Shown one piece after another: positions 1 through 7,269 of a stretch of DNA of 13,173 bases; position 1 is the first letter of the stretch; each line of letters begins with the position of its first letter. This DNA comes from Chordibacter forsetii (GTDB lineage: Bacteria; Verrucomicrobiota; Verrucomicrobiia; Opitutales; Seribacteraceae), in contig NZ_CAXLML010000208.1 of the NCBI RefSeq assembly GCF_964187505.1, positions 1 to 13,173 of the forward strand. Reading direction: 5' to 3'. Below the pieces are notes generated by a model that worked only from the letters and a program-made list of their open reading frames with translations, was not told where the DNA came from and searched no databases. A program made the translations under genes and the position numbers.

Positions 1-609
1 ACATCCGATTTCTAACACCTTTTGCCCGTCCTTAATATCAAGCTGTTCGATGATGCGGTCGTACTTAGCAAGGGATGCCTCTTCCAGGGTGGTTTCTTCG
101 GAGGCGAAAATACCGCAGGAATAAGTCATCGTCGGGTCGAGCATGAGCTTATAAAAATCATTGCCCAAGTCGTAATGCAGGGCGATATTTCGCCGGCTTC
201 CTTTAACGGTATTTTTCTGCCCGACCATATATCCCCAACGGGCAAGCTTGTTCAGCAGGGATGCCCAACCGCCTTCGAGGTCGTCCATCACTTCAAAGTT
301 TTGTAAAAATAAACGGAACAAGCCGACGAGGTCATTGGTTTCCCAGTCGCCCGCTGAATAACTGTCGGCAACGCCAAGGGAACCACCAAGGCAGGCTTTG
401 CGAAAAAATACCGGATTCAATACCGTTATGTTTATGGGGGAGGATGCCTGGCTATCTCCAAAGACATGTTCACGACCGGAAAATTTAAGAATTAATCGAC
501 CCCGTTTGATTTTGGTAAATTGTTTGAGCAGTAAACGGCCAAACAGGCCAAAGTCTTCGCCGGTCGAGCGAAGGGGTGGGGGAATCGATACGGGGGCGCT
601 TGCTTTCAT
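1..609 (-). CDS. cfa: Cyclopropane-fatty-acyl-phospholipid synthase family SAM methyltransferase, partial (N-terminal 203 residues)
   Basis: Enzymes of this family transfer a methylene or methyl group from S-adenosylmethionine to the double bond of unsaturated acyl chains in membrane phospholipids. Translating the complement from the ATG at 609 gives an open frame of 203 codons to the left edge. The family signature HYDLGNDFY lies at residues 145-153, followed by a TYSCGIF stretch (162-168), and the frame ends in VLEIGC, the start of the SAM-binding glycine loop. Catalytic residues further on are outside the window. An in-frame TAG lies two codons upstream, so the start is ATG 609 or at most TTG 612. 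It is the last visible gene of the lipid operon, 3 nt after the DUF1365 stop. Cyclopropanation is the default reading. A methyltransferase for methyl-branched or furan fatty acids of the same family is a real alternative, because the same neighbours occur in those pathways. Confidence 0.93.
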   Translation of the reverse strand, partial: MKASAPVSIPPPLRSTGEDFGLFGRLLLKQFTKIKRGRLILKFSGREHVFGDSQASSPINITVLNPVFFRKACLGGSLGVADSYSAGDWETNDLVGLFRLFLQNFEVMDDLEGGWASLLNKLARWGYMVGQKNTVKGSRRNIALHYDLGNDFYKLMLDPTMTYSCGIFASEETTLEEASLAKYDRIIEQLDIKDGQKVLEIGC

Positions 610-612
610 CAA

Positions 613-1374
613 CTAAGAAGGATCAGGCAAATGTTTGGGGTGTGGATAAAAAGGGCAACCCTTGAGTCGCAAGAGCAATGCATTCCAATAAATTGCCCGT
701 ACTACATTCAGGGTCATAAATGGAAACCTGCCCAGTGCCCAAGCGAGGTTTCTTCCGTCTAAAGGATGACGGTTAAGCTGAAGGTGAGCGGTAAAAAAAG
801 TTTTTTCTTTTTCTCGTAAAATCATGTCCGCCTGAAAACGTTCGGCGGGTAGACGAAAGCGCCAATCGTACTCGACCTCCATACCAATAAATGGAGAGAC
901 ATGAAATTCTTTGCGAAATTCGTAGTCCATCCGGCTATTTTCCGCTTCATTTTCCCAGGTAAAGCACTTGGCATAACATTCACCCCATGGAGTATTGGTA
1001 ATCTCGGTCATCATCGCTACCGGTCGCGTTTTTTCTTCATTCCATAAAAAATAAAAACTTACCGGATTAAAACAGTGTCCAAATGTGCGCAAGTGAGTGA
1101 TGATGGATACCGGACCGGAAAATTCCTTTTTTAACTGTTCGGACATGGTATTCCTTACCGCTTTGGAAAGATCAGGAATTTCAGGGCGGTGATAGTCTGA
1201 TCGAAAGAAACTTCCTAGGTTGGAACGGTCGATTGACCAAAAGAAACGCCCGGTAAATATATCTGCCAATTCATCAAGAAAGAGATGACCCATGTATACT
1301 TGGTAGCTTAAATCATGCTTTTTGGGAGATTTTCGGTGGTGAGATACCTCACCAAAATACAAACAGCTATTCAT
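613..1374 (-). CDS. DUF1365 family protein (COG3496)
   Basis: A 253-residue protein of DUF1365, a family without an established biochemical activity. It nearly always sits between an FAD-dependent amine-oxidase-like gene and a CFA-synthase gene, as here. Visible family features are the N-terminus MNSCLYFGEV followed by a basic His/Lys stretch, and the conserved core FGHCFNPVSFYFLW at residues 98-111, followed by a TEITNTPWGECY segment (123-134). The start was placed at ATG 1374, not at an ATG 27 nt earlier, for two reasons: family members begin with MNS-like residues, and this ATG forms an ATGA overlap with the oxidase stop, preceded by GGAGAAG at 1388-1382. Translation is therefore probably coupled to the oxidase. 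The role inferred from context is an accessory step in modifying phospholipid acyl chains together with its two neighbours. Confidence 0.9.
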   Translation of the reverse strand: MNSCLYFGEVSHHRKSPKKHDLSYQVYMGHLFLDELADIFTGRFFWSIDRSNLGSFFRSDYHRPEIPDLSKAVRNTMSEQLKKEFSGPVSIITHLRTFGHCFNPVSFYFLWNEEKTRPVAMMTEITNTPWGECYAKCFTWENEAENSRMDYEFRKEFHVSPFIGMEVEYDWRFRLPAERFQADMILREKEKTFFTAHLQLNRHPLDGRNLAWALGRFPFMTLNVVRAIYWNALLLRLKGCPFYPHPKHLPDPS

Positions 1375-2609
1375 CCCAATTCTTCTCCAAATGATTTGCA
1401 CACCCGAAGAGCACTAGCCAATCCATCTTCATGGAATCCATACCCCCAATAAGCCCCGCAAAGGGATATTGCCCGGCGCTGGATAAAGGAGGGGTGCATG
1501 GCTTGGGCGGACTTACGACCGGGATGGTAGGTAGGGTGTTCGAAGGTGAAATCCGCGTGGCGTAAGGATGGATCGATGGACGATTCCTGGTTGAGTGATA
1601 CGCAAAAGGGCTCTTTGGTTGGCAGGCTTTGTAAAATGTTCATGTCGTAGGTGACTACGGAATGATCTTTTTTTTCCTTGGGCAGGTAAGCATTCCAACT
1701 TGCTCGGGCGGAACTACGACGGGGAAGTAACCGATCGTCTGAATGTAAAGAGACTTTATTTTGTTCATAAGGAAACTTCTGTAAAAGTTCGATCTCCTCA
1801 CTCTCGGCACCATCGAGCATTTTCAAGGATTGATCAGCATGGCAGGCAAGAATGGCTTGGTCGAACCTTTGGGTACTCCCATCTGGCAGGCTTAGGGTTA
1901 CCCCATTTTCGGATCGTTGAACGGAACGAATGGGAGTGGAAAGTCGTAGACGATCGCCAAGTCCCTGTGCGATTTTGTCAACATAGGTTCTTGATCCTCC
2001 CTGCAGGACCCTCCAAACTGGCCGATTGTAGGCCTGTAACATATTGTGGTTGGACAGGAAATCAGTGAGGAACTCGATAGGGAACGAAGAAAATCGATCG
2101 ACAGAGCATGACCAAAGGGCCGAACCAAGGGGGAGTAAGAATGCCTCAGCAAATCGTTTTCCAAATCGATGACGGGAAATAAATTCTCCCACCGTTTCAT
2201 CTGAATATGCTTTTTCTTCGGCCAGACGATGGAATCGTAAAAGATCCCGGACCATCCCCCAATGTTTGGGGTCAGTCAGGTTTTTAAAGCCGCCAAATAA
2301 TCCAAGGATCGATTCTCCGCTATATTCGATACCAGTTCTTTCCGACCGTACGGAAAAGCCCATTCGTGTGGGTTGTGATTGTACATCGAGTTTTTCGAGG
2401 AGGCGGACGAAATTTGGATAGTTTTGTTCGTTAAAGACAATAAATCCGGTATCCACCCTATAATCACCTGTACGACCATTAACATCTACAGTGTTAACAT
2501 GTCCGCCTGGTTTATTCGCAGCCTCGAAGAGTACGATTTCGTGGTTCTTTTTGAGCAGGTGAGCACAGGCTAAACCAGAAATGCCCGAACCAATGACTGC
2601 TAATTTCAT
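1371..2609 (-). CDS. FAD-dependent amine-oxidase-like oxidoreductase (COG2907 type)
   Basis: A 412-residue soluble flavoprotein. The N-terminal Rossmann fold shows GSGISG at residues 7-12, the acidic residue ending the second beta strand at E29, and the GGH turn at 35-37. The C-terminal FAD-contacting segment GYGFHEDG is at 389-396. Length and motifs fit the COG2907 group, which is commonly found beside DUF1365 and CFA synthase genes. In plant cyclopropane synthases a related FAD-oxidase-like domain is fused to the N-terminus of the methyltransferase, which supports a shared pathway. The exact reaction is uncertain: oxidation or desaturation of a methylated acyl chain is the likeliest, and homologous genes have been tied to furan fatty acid formation in Rhodobacter sphaeroides. 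The gene starts 31 nt after the desaturase stop and its own stop overlaps the DUF1365 start. No transmembrane segment is evident. Confidence 0.9.
   Translation of the reverse strand: MKLAVIGSGISGLACAHLLKKNHEIVLFEAANKPGGHVNTVDVNGRTGDYRVDTGFIVFNEQNYPNFVRLLEKLDVQSQPTRMGFSVRSERTGIEYSGESILGLFGGFKNLTDPKHWGMVRDLLRFHRLAEEKAYSDETVGEFISRHRFGKRFAEAFLLPLGSALWSCSVDRFSSFPIEFLTDFLSNHNMLQAYNRPVWRVLQGGSRTYVDKIAQGLGDRLRLSTPIRSVQRSENGVTLSLPDGSTQRFDQAILACHADQSLKMLDGAESEEIELLQKFPYEQNKVSLHSDDRLLPRRSSARASWNAYLPKEKKDHSVVTYDMNILQSLPTKEPFCVSLNQESSIDPSLRHADFTFEHPTYHPGRKSAQAMHPSFIQRRAISLCGAYWGYGFHEDGLASALRVCKSFGEELG
1382..1388 (-). promoter_or_regulatory. Ribosome binding site of the DUF1365 gene
   Basis: The complement reads GGAGAAG, with 7 nt between it and the ATG at 1374. 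It lies inside the end of the oxidase gene. It decides the start of the DUF1365 gene in favour of the ATGA overlap and against the upstream ATG at 1401. Confidence 0.7.
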
Positions 2610-2640
2610 GATATCCGCCAGGGGACGACCACTAGACCGG

Positions 2641-3552
2641 TTACTGTTTCGCCTTGTCTTTTACCCATGCAGGCACTGGGCGTAAGTTGCGAACCAAGCC
2701 AAAAAGGGCAAGTGTTCGGAGTACATAATAGGTGGGGTCAATTTCCCAGGGTAAAAAACCCTGTCGAGCAGAGCCGGGAAAGAAGTGGTGATTATTGTGC
2801 CACCCCTCACCAAAAGTAATGATGGAAACAAACCAATTATTTCGGCTTTCATCCCCGGTTTCATATTTTTTCTTACCAAACATGTGGGTGAGCGAATTTA
2901 CCGAGAAGGTGGCATGATAGAGCAGGACGGTGGGAAGAAAAAATCCCCATGCCAACATACCTAACCCATTTATTCCAGTCCAGGTTTGGAATAGCGACCA
3001 TTCTCCCAAAAAATAACATCCTAAAGCGAGCATGAGAACTGCAATCCAATCATAGCGATTGATAAAACGGAGTTCCTTGAATTTTGCCCAGTCTGGAATT
3101 TCCTTGAGAAAGGTGGGGAGGGCATAATCAGTCATAAACCAAAGGGTATGACTCCAGAGGAAGTTTTTGTGATGGGGAGAGTGCGAATCTTTATCGGTGT
3201 CAGAATGCCGATGATGTCTACGATGGTGTGCGGCCCACCAAAGAGGTCCTCTTTGTCCGGATGCACAACCGACAAAAGCTCCCAAAAACTGTACGATTCG
3301 TCCTGTATTAAAGGTGCGGTGAGAGAAATAACGGTGGTAAAAGGCAGTAATCGCAAACATGCGTGCCGAATAAGAAAGCAAGAGCACGAACAAGCAAGGC
3401 CATACAAACGGAGTAAAGAAGACGAGCAGAGCACCTAAATGAATCAGGATGTATGGAACACAACGGAACCATTCCACTTTATCTTGAGTGGAATCAGGTT
3501 CACCTTGAGTCTCCGGGGGAGGGCAGACCCACTTAGATAAGCTAGAAATCAT
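2641..3552 (-). CDS. Membrane acyl-CoA/acyl-lipid desaturase (delta-9 type, three histidine boxes)
   Basis: A 303-residue integral membrane di-iron desaturase, which introduces a cis double bond into a saturated acyl chain using O2. The three histidine boxes are present and intact: HRYFSH at 73-78, HRRHH at 110-114 and HNNHH at 252-256, the last within EGWHNNHHFFPG. Hydrophobic stretches around 32-62, 168-185 and 195-213 fit the four-helix membrane core. Length matches bacterial members of COG1398. ATG 3552 lies 3 nt after the stop of the sigma-factor gene, so the two are co-transcribed. In context the enzyme could create the olefin that the CFA-family methyltransferase at the end of the operon needs, making the operon a desaturate-then-methylate unit. 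The position of the double bond and the lipid carrier cannot be read from sequence. Confidence 0.93.
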   Translation of the reverse strand: MISSLSKWVCPPPETQGEPDSTQDKVEWFRCVPYILIHLGALLVFFTPFVWPCLFVLLLSYSARMFAITAFYHRYFSHRTFNTGRIVQFLGAFVGCASGQRGPLWWAAHHRRHHRHSDTDKDSHSPHHKNFLWSHTLWFMTDYALPTFLKEIPDWAKFKELRFINRYDWIAVLMLALGCYFLGEWSLFQTWTGINGLGMLAWGFFLPTVLLYHATFSVNSLTHMFGKKKYETGDESRNNWFVSIITFGEGWHNNHHFFPGSARQGFLPWEIDPTYYVLRTLALFGLVRNLRPVPAWVKDKAKQ

Positions 3553-3555
3553 GAA

Positions 3556-4497
3556 TTACGCGGCATTGTCCAAGATTAAAGAGAGTTGTAAAGGACTCAT
3601 CTTGGTTTTGCCACGCAATTCGATACCAACTAACTTGTCCAAGTTGCGAAAATCTAGTTTTCCATTGTTCATCACCACGGCCCGTAACTTTCTCAAGCCA
3701 AGTGCTTCTAACTGGCGTACACGTTCCCCGGAAACATTAAGAATTTCTGCGATATCATCTAATTTCATCGATTCTTTATCTTTGGTTAAACCAAAGCGCA
3801 TACCTAATACCTTTCGTTCTCTTTGATCAAGAAAGCCCAAGGCCACCCGAATGTCATCTGCTAAAGAACCATCCTCACGGTATGATTGCTGGGTTTCTTT
3901 TTCATCAGTCATTACATCGATGAGTGAATGGTCAGAATCATCGGAAAATGGTTCGTCTAAGGACATGGTGCTGGAAGGAGCATATTTTACCCGACTCGAC
4001 AAATTACGGGTGTCATCCAGAGCGGATTTGACTTCATCGTCAGTAGGGTCGCGACCCAAGGAAATCTGAAGTTCTGTACGGAGATTATTTTCTTTTCTTT
4101 TGCCTTGGGAAACATCATGAGGAATAGAAACCGCCTCGGCCATTTTGCTCACAAATCGCTGGATGCGCTGACGGATCCACCAGGCGGCATAGGTGCTAAG
4201 TTTGATCCCCCGGGTATGATCAAATTTTTCGATCGCAATAATAAGTCCATGAATTCCTTCAGCCATTACATCCTCCATTGGGACATTTACCTGACGGAAT
4301 TTAAGGGCAATCGATGCAACCAGTCGGATATGTCTCTCAATCAATTCCTGCTTTGCGGATTCAGAACCTTTATTGAAGTCTCCAAATAACTGATCATACT
4401 CTTCCTTGGTTGGGGGAGCCATGCGTGAACGGTCGGAAATGAATCGGCCGATTGGATCGGAGGAATCATTCGTTTGCGTGTAACTATATGGTGCCAT
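3556..4497 (-). CDS. Sigma-70 family RNA polymerase sigma factor, group-2-like (RpoD-related)
   Basis: A 313-residue alternative sigma factor of the RpoD-like family, not an ECF factor. A region 1.2-like stretch (about 14-50) is followed by region 2 (about 51-118), with KFDHTRGIKLSTYAAWWIRQ at 91-110 (regions 2.3-2.4). Region 3 spans about 120-195. Region 4 (about 214-275) has the helix-turn-helix LDDIAEILNVSGERVRQLE at 246-264. The large region 1.1 of a housekeeping factor is missing. After region 4 there is a tail of about 38 residues (276-313) not usual in this family. The start was set at ATG 4497 because a good -35/-10 pair lies just upstream and an earlier ATG at 4536 falls inside that promoter's spacer; if another promoter is used, the protein could have 13 more residues. 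It is the first gene of the lipid operon, so it probably controls its own operon, but target promoters and inducing signal are not visible. No anti-sigma gene is adjacent. Confidence 0.88.
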   Translation of the reverse strand: MAPYSYTQTNDSSDPIGRFISDRSRMAPPTKEEYDQLFGDFNKGSESAKQELIERHIRLVASIALKFRQVNVPMEDVMAEGIHGLIIAIEKFDHTRGIKLSTYAAWWIRQRIQRFVSKMAEAVSIPHDVSQGKRKENNLRTELQISLGRDPTDDEVKSALDDTRNLSSRVKYAPSSTMSLDEPFSDDSDHSLIDVMTDEKETQQSYREDGSLADDIRVALGFLDQRERKVLGMRFGLTKDKESMKLDDIAEILNVSGERVRQLEALGLRKLRAVVMNNGKLDFRNLDKLVGIELRGKTKMSPLQLSLILDNAA

Positions 4498-4518
4498 AAC
4501 AATTAATAGAACGAAGGT

Positions 4519-4546
4519 TTTATATTTTAAGATCATGCGAAATCAA
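4519..4546 (-). promoter_or_regulatory. Candidate sigma-70 promoter of the sigma-factor/lipid operon
   Basis: On the complement, TTGATT (4546-4541) and TATAAA (4524-4519) are separated by 16 bp, close to the housekeeping consensus. A transcript would start about 4512 and have a leader of only some 15 nt before ATG 4497. The match is by eye, in AT-rich DNA, so it is a candidate only. Confidence 0.5.
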
Positions 4547-4562
4547 AATTCCGATTTTTTTA

Positions 4563-4575
4563 TTCGAACTTCGAA
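4563..4575. promoter_or_regulatory. Tandem palindrome TTCGAA-C-TTCGAA in the divergent promoter region
   Basis: Two copies of the palindrome TTCGAA are separated by one base, giving an almost perfect 13-bp dyad. It lies between the divergent starts of the sigma-factor operon (4497) and the exonuclease/ligase operon (4617), so a protein bound here could control both. It lies 17 bp upstream of the candidate -35 element of the sigma operon. No known operator is recognised. Confidence 0.35.
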
Positions 4576-4594
4576 AGATTGTATTTTTCTTTCA

Positions 4595-4606
4595 GGAGTT
4601 CTCTCC
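4595..4606 (+). promoter_or_regulatory. Small hairpin in the leader of the exonuclease gene
   Basis: GGAG (4595-4598) and CTCC (4603-4606) can pair around a TTCT loop, ending 10 nt before ATG 4617. The left arm contains the only Shine-Dalgarno-like AGGAG in the leader, which would be masked when paired. At 18 nt from the ATG that site is farther than usual. The stem is only 4 bp and may be chance. Confidence 0.25.
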
Positions 4607-4616
4607 AGTTTATCTT

Positions 4617-5606
4617 ATGGATGAACCCATGATCGTGCGGCCAGAAGGACTGTACTGTCCTGCAGGTGGCTTTTTTATCGATCCACGAGGACGAGTGGAT
4701 AAAGCCTTGGTTACTCATGCTCATAGCGACCATGCCCGTCCGGGGCATGGAAGATATTTAGTTTCGGAAAGTTGTCTGCCCCTTCTGAAATTACGACTGG
4801 GTCAAGAGATCCAGGCGGAGGGCATAGCTTACGGAAAAGTGTGCAAGATTGGAGATGCCCATGTTTCATTTCATCGAGCCGGACATATTCTGGGCTCTTC
4901 TCAGATTCGAGTGGAGGTGGGTGGCCGGGTTTGGGTGGTGAGTGGAGACTATAAACCACAACCAGACCGGAGTTGCGAAGCGTTCGAGCTTGTAAAGTGC
5001 GATGTCTTTGTAAGCGAGTGTACATTTGGCCTACCCGTCTATCGCTGGCAGAAGGAGGGAATTATCCACCAGCAGATCAATGCCTGGTGGCAGGAAAATG
5101 TGGAGGCCGGCCGTCCATCGATGCTTTTTGCCTACTCCCTGGGGAAGGCACAACGGTTACTGCGGGGTCTCGATTCTTCAATTGGACCAATTTTTGCTCA
5201 CGGGGCGGTTCACCCCTTTCTCCCGGTCTATGAAAAATACGGGGTGGTCTTTCCAAAGGTTCAAAAACCAAAAGAAGGATCGGGCGAATGGGCGGGTTCA
5301 ATGATTGTAGCCCCTCCTGCGGTGGAGGATGCTGGTTGGACGAGACGATTCAAGGGTGCCAGTCGAGGGTTTGCTTCGGGGTGGATGGCCGTTCGGGGAG
5401 CCCGCAGACGCCGCAACTTGGACCGTGGATTTGTACTGTCTGATCATGCAGACTGGTCGGGTTTACTCGAAGTGATTGAGGGAACAGGGGCAGAATGCGT
5501 AAAATTAACCCATGGAAATGGCGAACCCCTGGCCCGTTATTTACAAGAGCGTGGAGTTGATGCCTCCATGCTTGATGGCTCGGGAGAGCGTACAGGAGAA
5601 GAGTAG
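4617..5606 (+). CDS. Ligase-associated DNA exonuclease, metallo-beta-lactamase/beta-CASP fold (TIGR04122-like)
   Basis: A 329-residue putative nuclease of the COG1236/SNM1-like group that is encoded next to an ATP-dependent DNA ligase in many bacteria. Its N-terminus has the usual GLYCPAGGF (11-19). The metal-binding motif HAHSDH is at 34-39, with further ligands at H90 (in AGHILGSSQ), D111 (in SGDYKPQPD), and the C-terminal SDHADW (275-280) and H299 (in THGNG). All expected metal ligands are present, so it should be active. The ligase gene begins 10 nt after its stop, a clear two-gene operon. In other genomes this pair comes with an Lhr-like helicase and the PdeM phosphoesterase; neither is in this window. 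The operon shares a promoter region with the divergent sigma-factor operon. The start could also be the Met at residue 5. Confidence 0.9.
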   Translation: MDEPMIVRPEGLYCPAGGFFIDPRGRVDKALVTHAHSDHARPGHGRYLVSESCLPLLKLRLGQEIQAEGIAYGKVCKIGDAHVSFHRAGHILGSSQIRVEVGGRVWVVSGDYKPQPDRSCEAFELVKCDVFVSECTFGLPVYRWQKEGIIHQQINAWWQENVEAGRPSMLFAYSLGKAQRLLRGLDSSIGPIFAHGAVHPFLPVYEKYGVVFPKVQKPKEGSGEWAGSMIVAPPAVEDAGWTRRFKGASRGFASGWMAVRGARRRRNLDRGFVLSDHADWSGLLEVIEGTGAECVKLTHGNGEPLARYLQERGVDASMLDGSGERTGEE

Positions 5607-5612
5607 AGGTGA
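5606..5612 (+). promoter_or_regulatory. Ribosome binding site of the DNA ligase gene
   Basis: GAGGTGA begins at the last base of the exonuclease stop codon; the GAGG core is 7 nt from ATG 5617. It is the clearest Shine-Dalgarno site in the window. It fixes the ligase start at 5617, ruling out an in-frame ATG 105 nt upstream inside the exonuclease gene. Confidence 0.75.
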
Positions 5613-5616
5613 ACAA

Positions 5617-7269
5617 ATGAAAGGATTTTCCGAACTATTTCATGACTTGGACGAAATGACCAAGACTGGTGAGCGGATTGCCCGAATGGTAAATTATTTT
5701 GAACACGCCCCCAAGGAAGATGCGAGCTGGGCAAGTTGGTTTCTTGCCGGCAATCGGATCAAAGGTGTGGTTAAGACGGGAGAGTTGCGGGAATGGGCAT
5801 CACAACGCTCAGGCTGGCCGGTTTGGTTAATTGACGAGTGTTACGAAAGGGTGGGGGATTTGGCCGAAACCTTGTCGCTTTTAATTGGAGGAAACAAAGA
5901 GGCTGATCCCGCCAGCTTAAGCGAAGTGGTCCAAGGAATCCTGCTTCCTTTGGCTCATGCGGACAGGAGTGAAAAGGCAGAAGCGTTGAAAAGAGCATGG
6001 AATCGTTTGCGACCAATGGACCTTTTACCCTTTCATAAATTATTGACCGGGGGCTTTCGTATCGGGGTATCCCATGGGAATTTATGCAAGGCCCTGGCCG
6101 AGGTCGGAAAGGTTGATCCCGCAATTATCGCTCAGCGGATTTCTGGAGATTGGGATCCTGGAATACGAAAATTTGAACAGATTGTGGGCGAGGAAAGACC
6201 GGAGGATTCATGGTGCCGACCTTTTCCTTTTTGCTTGGCCAGTCCTTTGCTGAAAGAGCCTGAATCTTTAGGTGATTTAAACGATTGGTGGGCGGAATGG
6301 AAATGGGATGGAATACGTTGCCAATTTTTAAACGAGGAAAACGGGGGTTTGTTATGGACACGGGGGGATGAATCGGTCGGGGAATCTTTTCCGGAATTAT
6401 TAAAACTCTCCCCGCATTTGCCTGCTGGACTGGCCATAGACGGAGAAATTCTCGCCTGGGGTCCAGAGGGTATGCGCTCGTTCAGTCGTTTACAAAAGCG
6501 GTTGGGCAGAAAGGAGCCTGGGCCTTCGGTCCTGAAAAAAGAACCGGTCCGTTTCATGGCTTATGATCTTTTAAAGATGGAGGGTGTGGATATAAGAACC
6601 CTCCCATTTCTTGATCGCCGAAAAAGGTTGGAATCCATGCTTGCAGAATTACCCGGAGGGTTTCCTCTGCAACTTTCCATGCCTGTAAAATCTATGGACT
6701 GGGATAAGCTTGCCAAGCAGCGGGAAGAATCCAGGGATCGCGGAGTGGAGGGATTGATGCTTAAAAGGCGGGATTCCGTCTATTCTACTGGCCGGGTAAT
6801 GGGGGGTTGGTACAAGTGGAAGGTCGATCCCTATGTTGCGGATATGGTGGTGGTGGCTGCCCAACTCGGCCATGGTAAACGAGCAAATATTTATTCCGAT
6901 TATACCTTAGCAGTCCTCGATCAACAGCAGGAACTGGTCACGGTGGCCAAGGCCTATTCCGGTTTGTCTGACGCAGAATTAAAAGAGGTCGACCGCTATG
7001 TCCGTAAGAATATTACCGGGAAATTTGGTCCGGTCCGGTCCGTTCGTCCGGGAATCGTTTTTGAAGTTGCGTTTGAGGGGGCCCGATCGTCTGGCAGGCA
7101 TAAATCTGGGGTTGCCCTGCGTTTTCCACGGATACAAAGATGGCGACGGGATAAAAAACCTGAAGAAGTGGACACCCTTGAAAACTTACTCGGCTATGCC
7201 CGAATGGGAGAGCGGGTAATGGAGGATGGGGCTAAGACTGATGACGCAGGCAACTTGCTGCTTTTCTAA
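5617..7269 (+). CDS. ATP-dependent DNA ligase (ligase-associated cluster type, TIGR04120-like)
   Basis: A 550-residue ATP-dependent ligase that seals nicks after repair, distinct from the NAD-dependent replicative LigA. An N-terminal helical domain (about 1-190) of the kind also found in archaeal/eukaryotic ligases precedes the adenylation domain. The nucleotidyl lysine is K229 in KWDGIR (229-234). Motif III is IDGEI (274-278), followed by MAYDLL (314-319), motif IV VEGLMLKR (377-384) and motif V YKWK (399-402). The remaining C-terminal part fits the OB-fold domain. All catalytic motifs are intact. The start at 5617 is preceded by GAGGTGA, and family members begin with a similar F-x-x-L-F-x-x-L-D segment. 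It follows the exonuclease by 10 nt. Its last 38 nt overlap the end of the opposing photolyase gene, leaving no room for a terminator between them. Confidence 0.95.
   Translation: MKGFSELFHDLDEMTKTGERIARMVNYFEHAPKEDASWASWFLAGNRIKGVVKTGELREWASQRSGWPVWLIDECYERVGDLAETLSLLIGGNKEADPASLSEVVQGILLPLAHADRSEKAEALKRAWNRLRPMDLLPFHKLLTGGFRIGVSHGNLCKALAEVGKVDPAIIAQRISGDWDPGIRKFEQIVGEERPEDSWCRPFPFCLASPLLKEPESLGDLNDWWAEWKWDGIRCQFLNEENGGLLWTRGDESVGESFPELLKLSPHLPAGLAIDGEILAWGPEGMRSFSRLQKRLGRKEPGPSVLKKEPVRFMAYDLLKMEGVDIRTLPFLDRRKRLESMLAELPGGFPLQLSMPVKSMDWDKLAKQREESRDRGVEGLMLKRRDSVYSTGRVMGGWYKWKVDPYVADMVVVAAQLGHGKRANIYSDYTLAVLDQQQELVTVAKAYSGLSDAELKEVDRYVRKNITGKFGPVRSVRPGIVFEVAFEGARSSGRHKSGVALRFPRIQRWRRDKKPEEVDTLENLLGYARMGERVMEDGAKTDDAGNLLLF

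Noticed and set aside
1375..1401. Upstream ATG (1401) as start of the DUF1365 gene
   Set aside because: It adds nine residues not seen in the family; ATG 1374 has a GGAGAAG site and an ATGA overlap with the preceding gene.
1700..2068. Plus-strand open frame opposite the FAD oxidase gene
   Set aside because: It lies entirely antisense to a gene with strong motifs and shows no recognisable domain; the other short plus-strand frames over 22-616, 3148-4389 and 7352-9678 are shadows for the same reason.
4498..4536. ATG at 4536 as start of the sigma factor
   Set aside because: It lies within the spacer of the best promoter and would add a hydrophobic stretch (TFVLLIVM) odd for a sigma factor; not fully excluded.
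5512..5616. Upstream ATG (5512) as start of the DNA ligase gene
   Set aside because: It lies deep inside the exonuclease gene; ATG 5617 has a clear ribosome binding site and gives the expected N-terminus.
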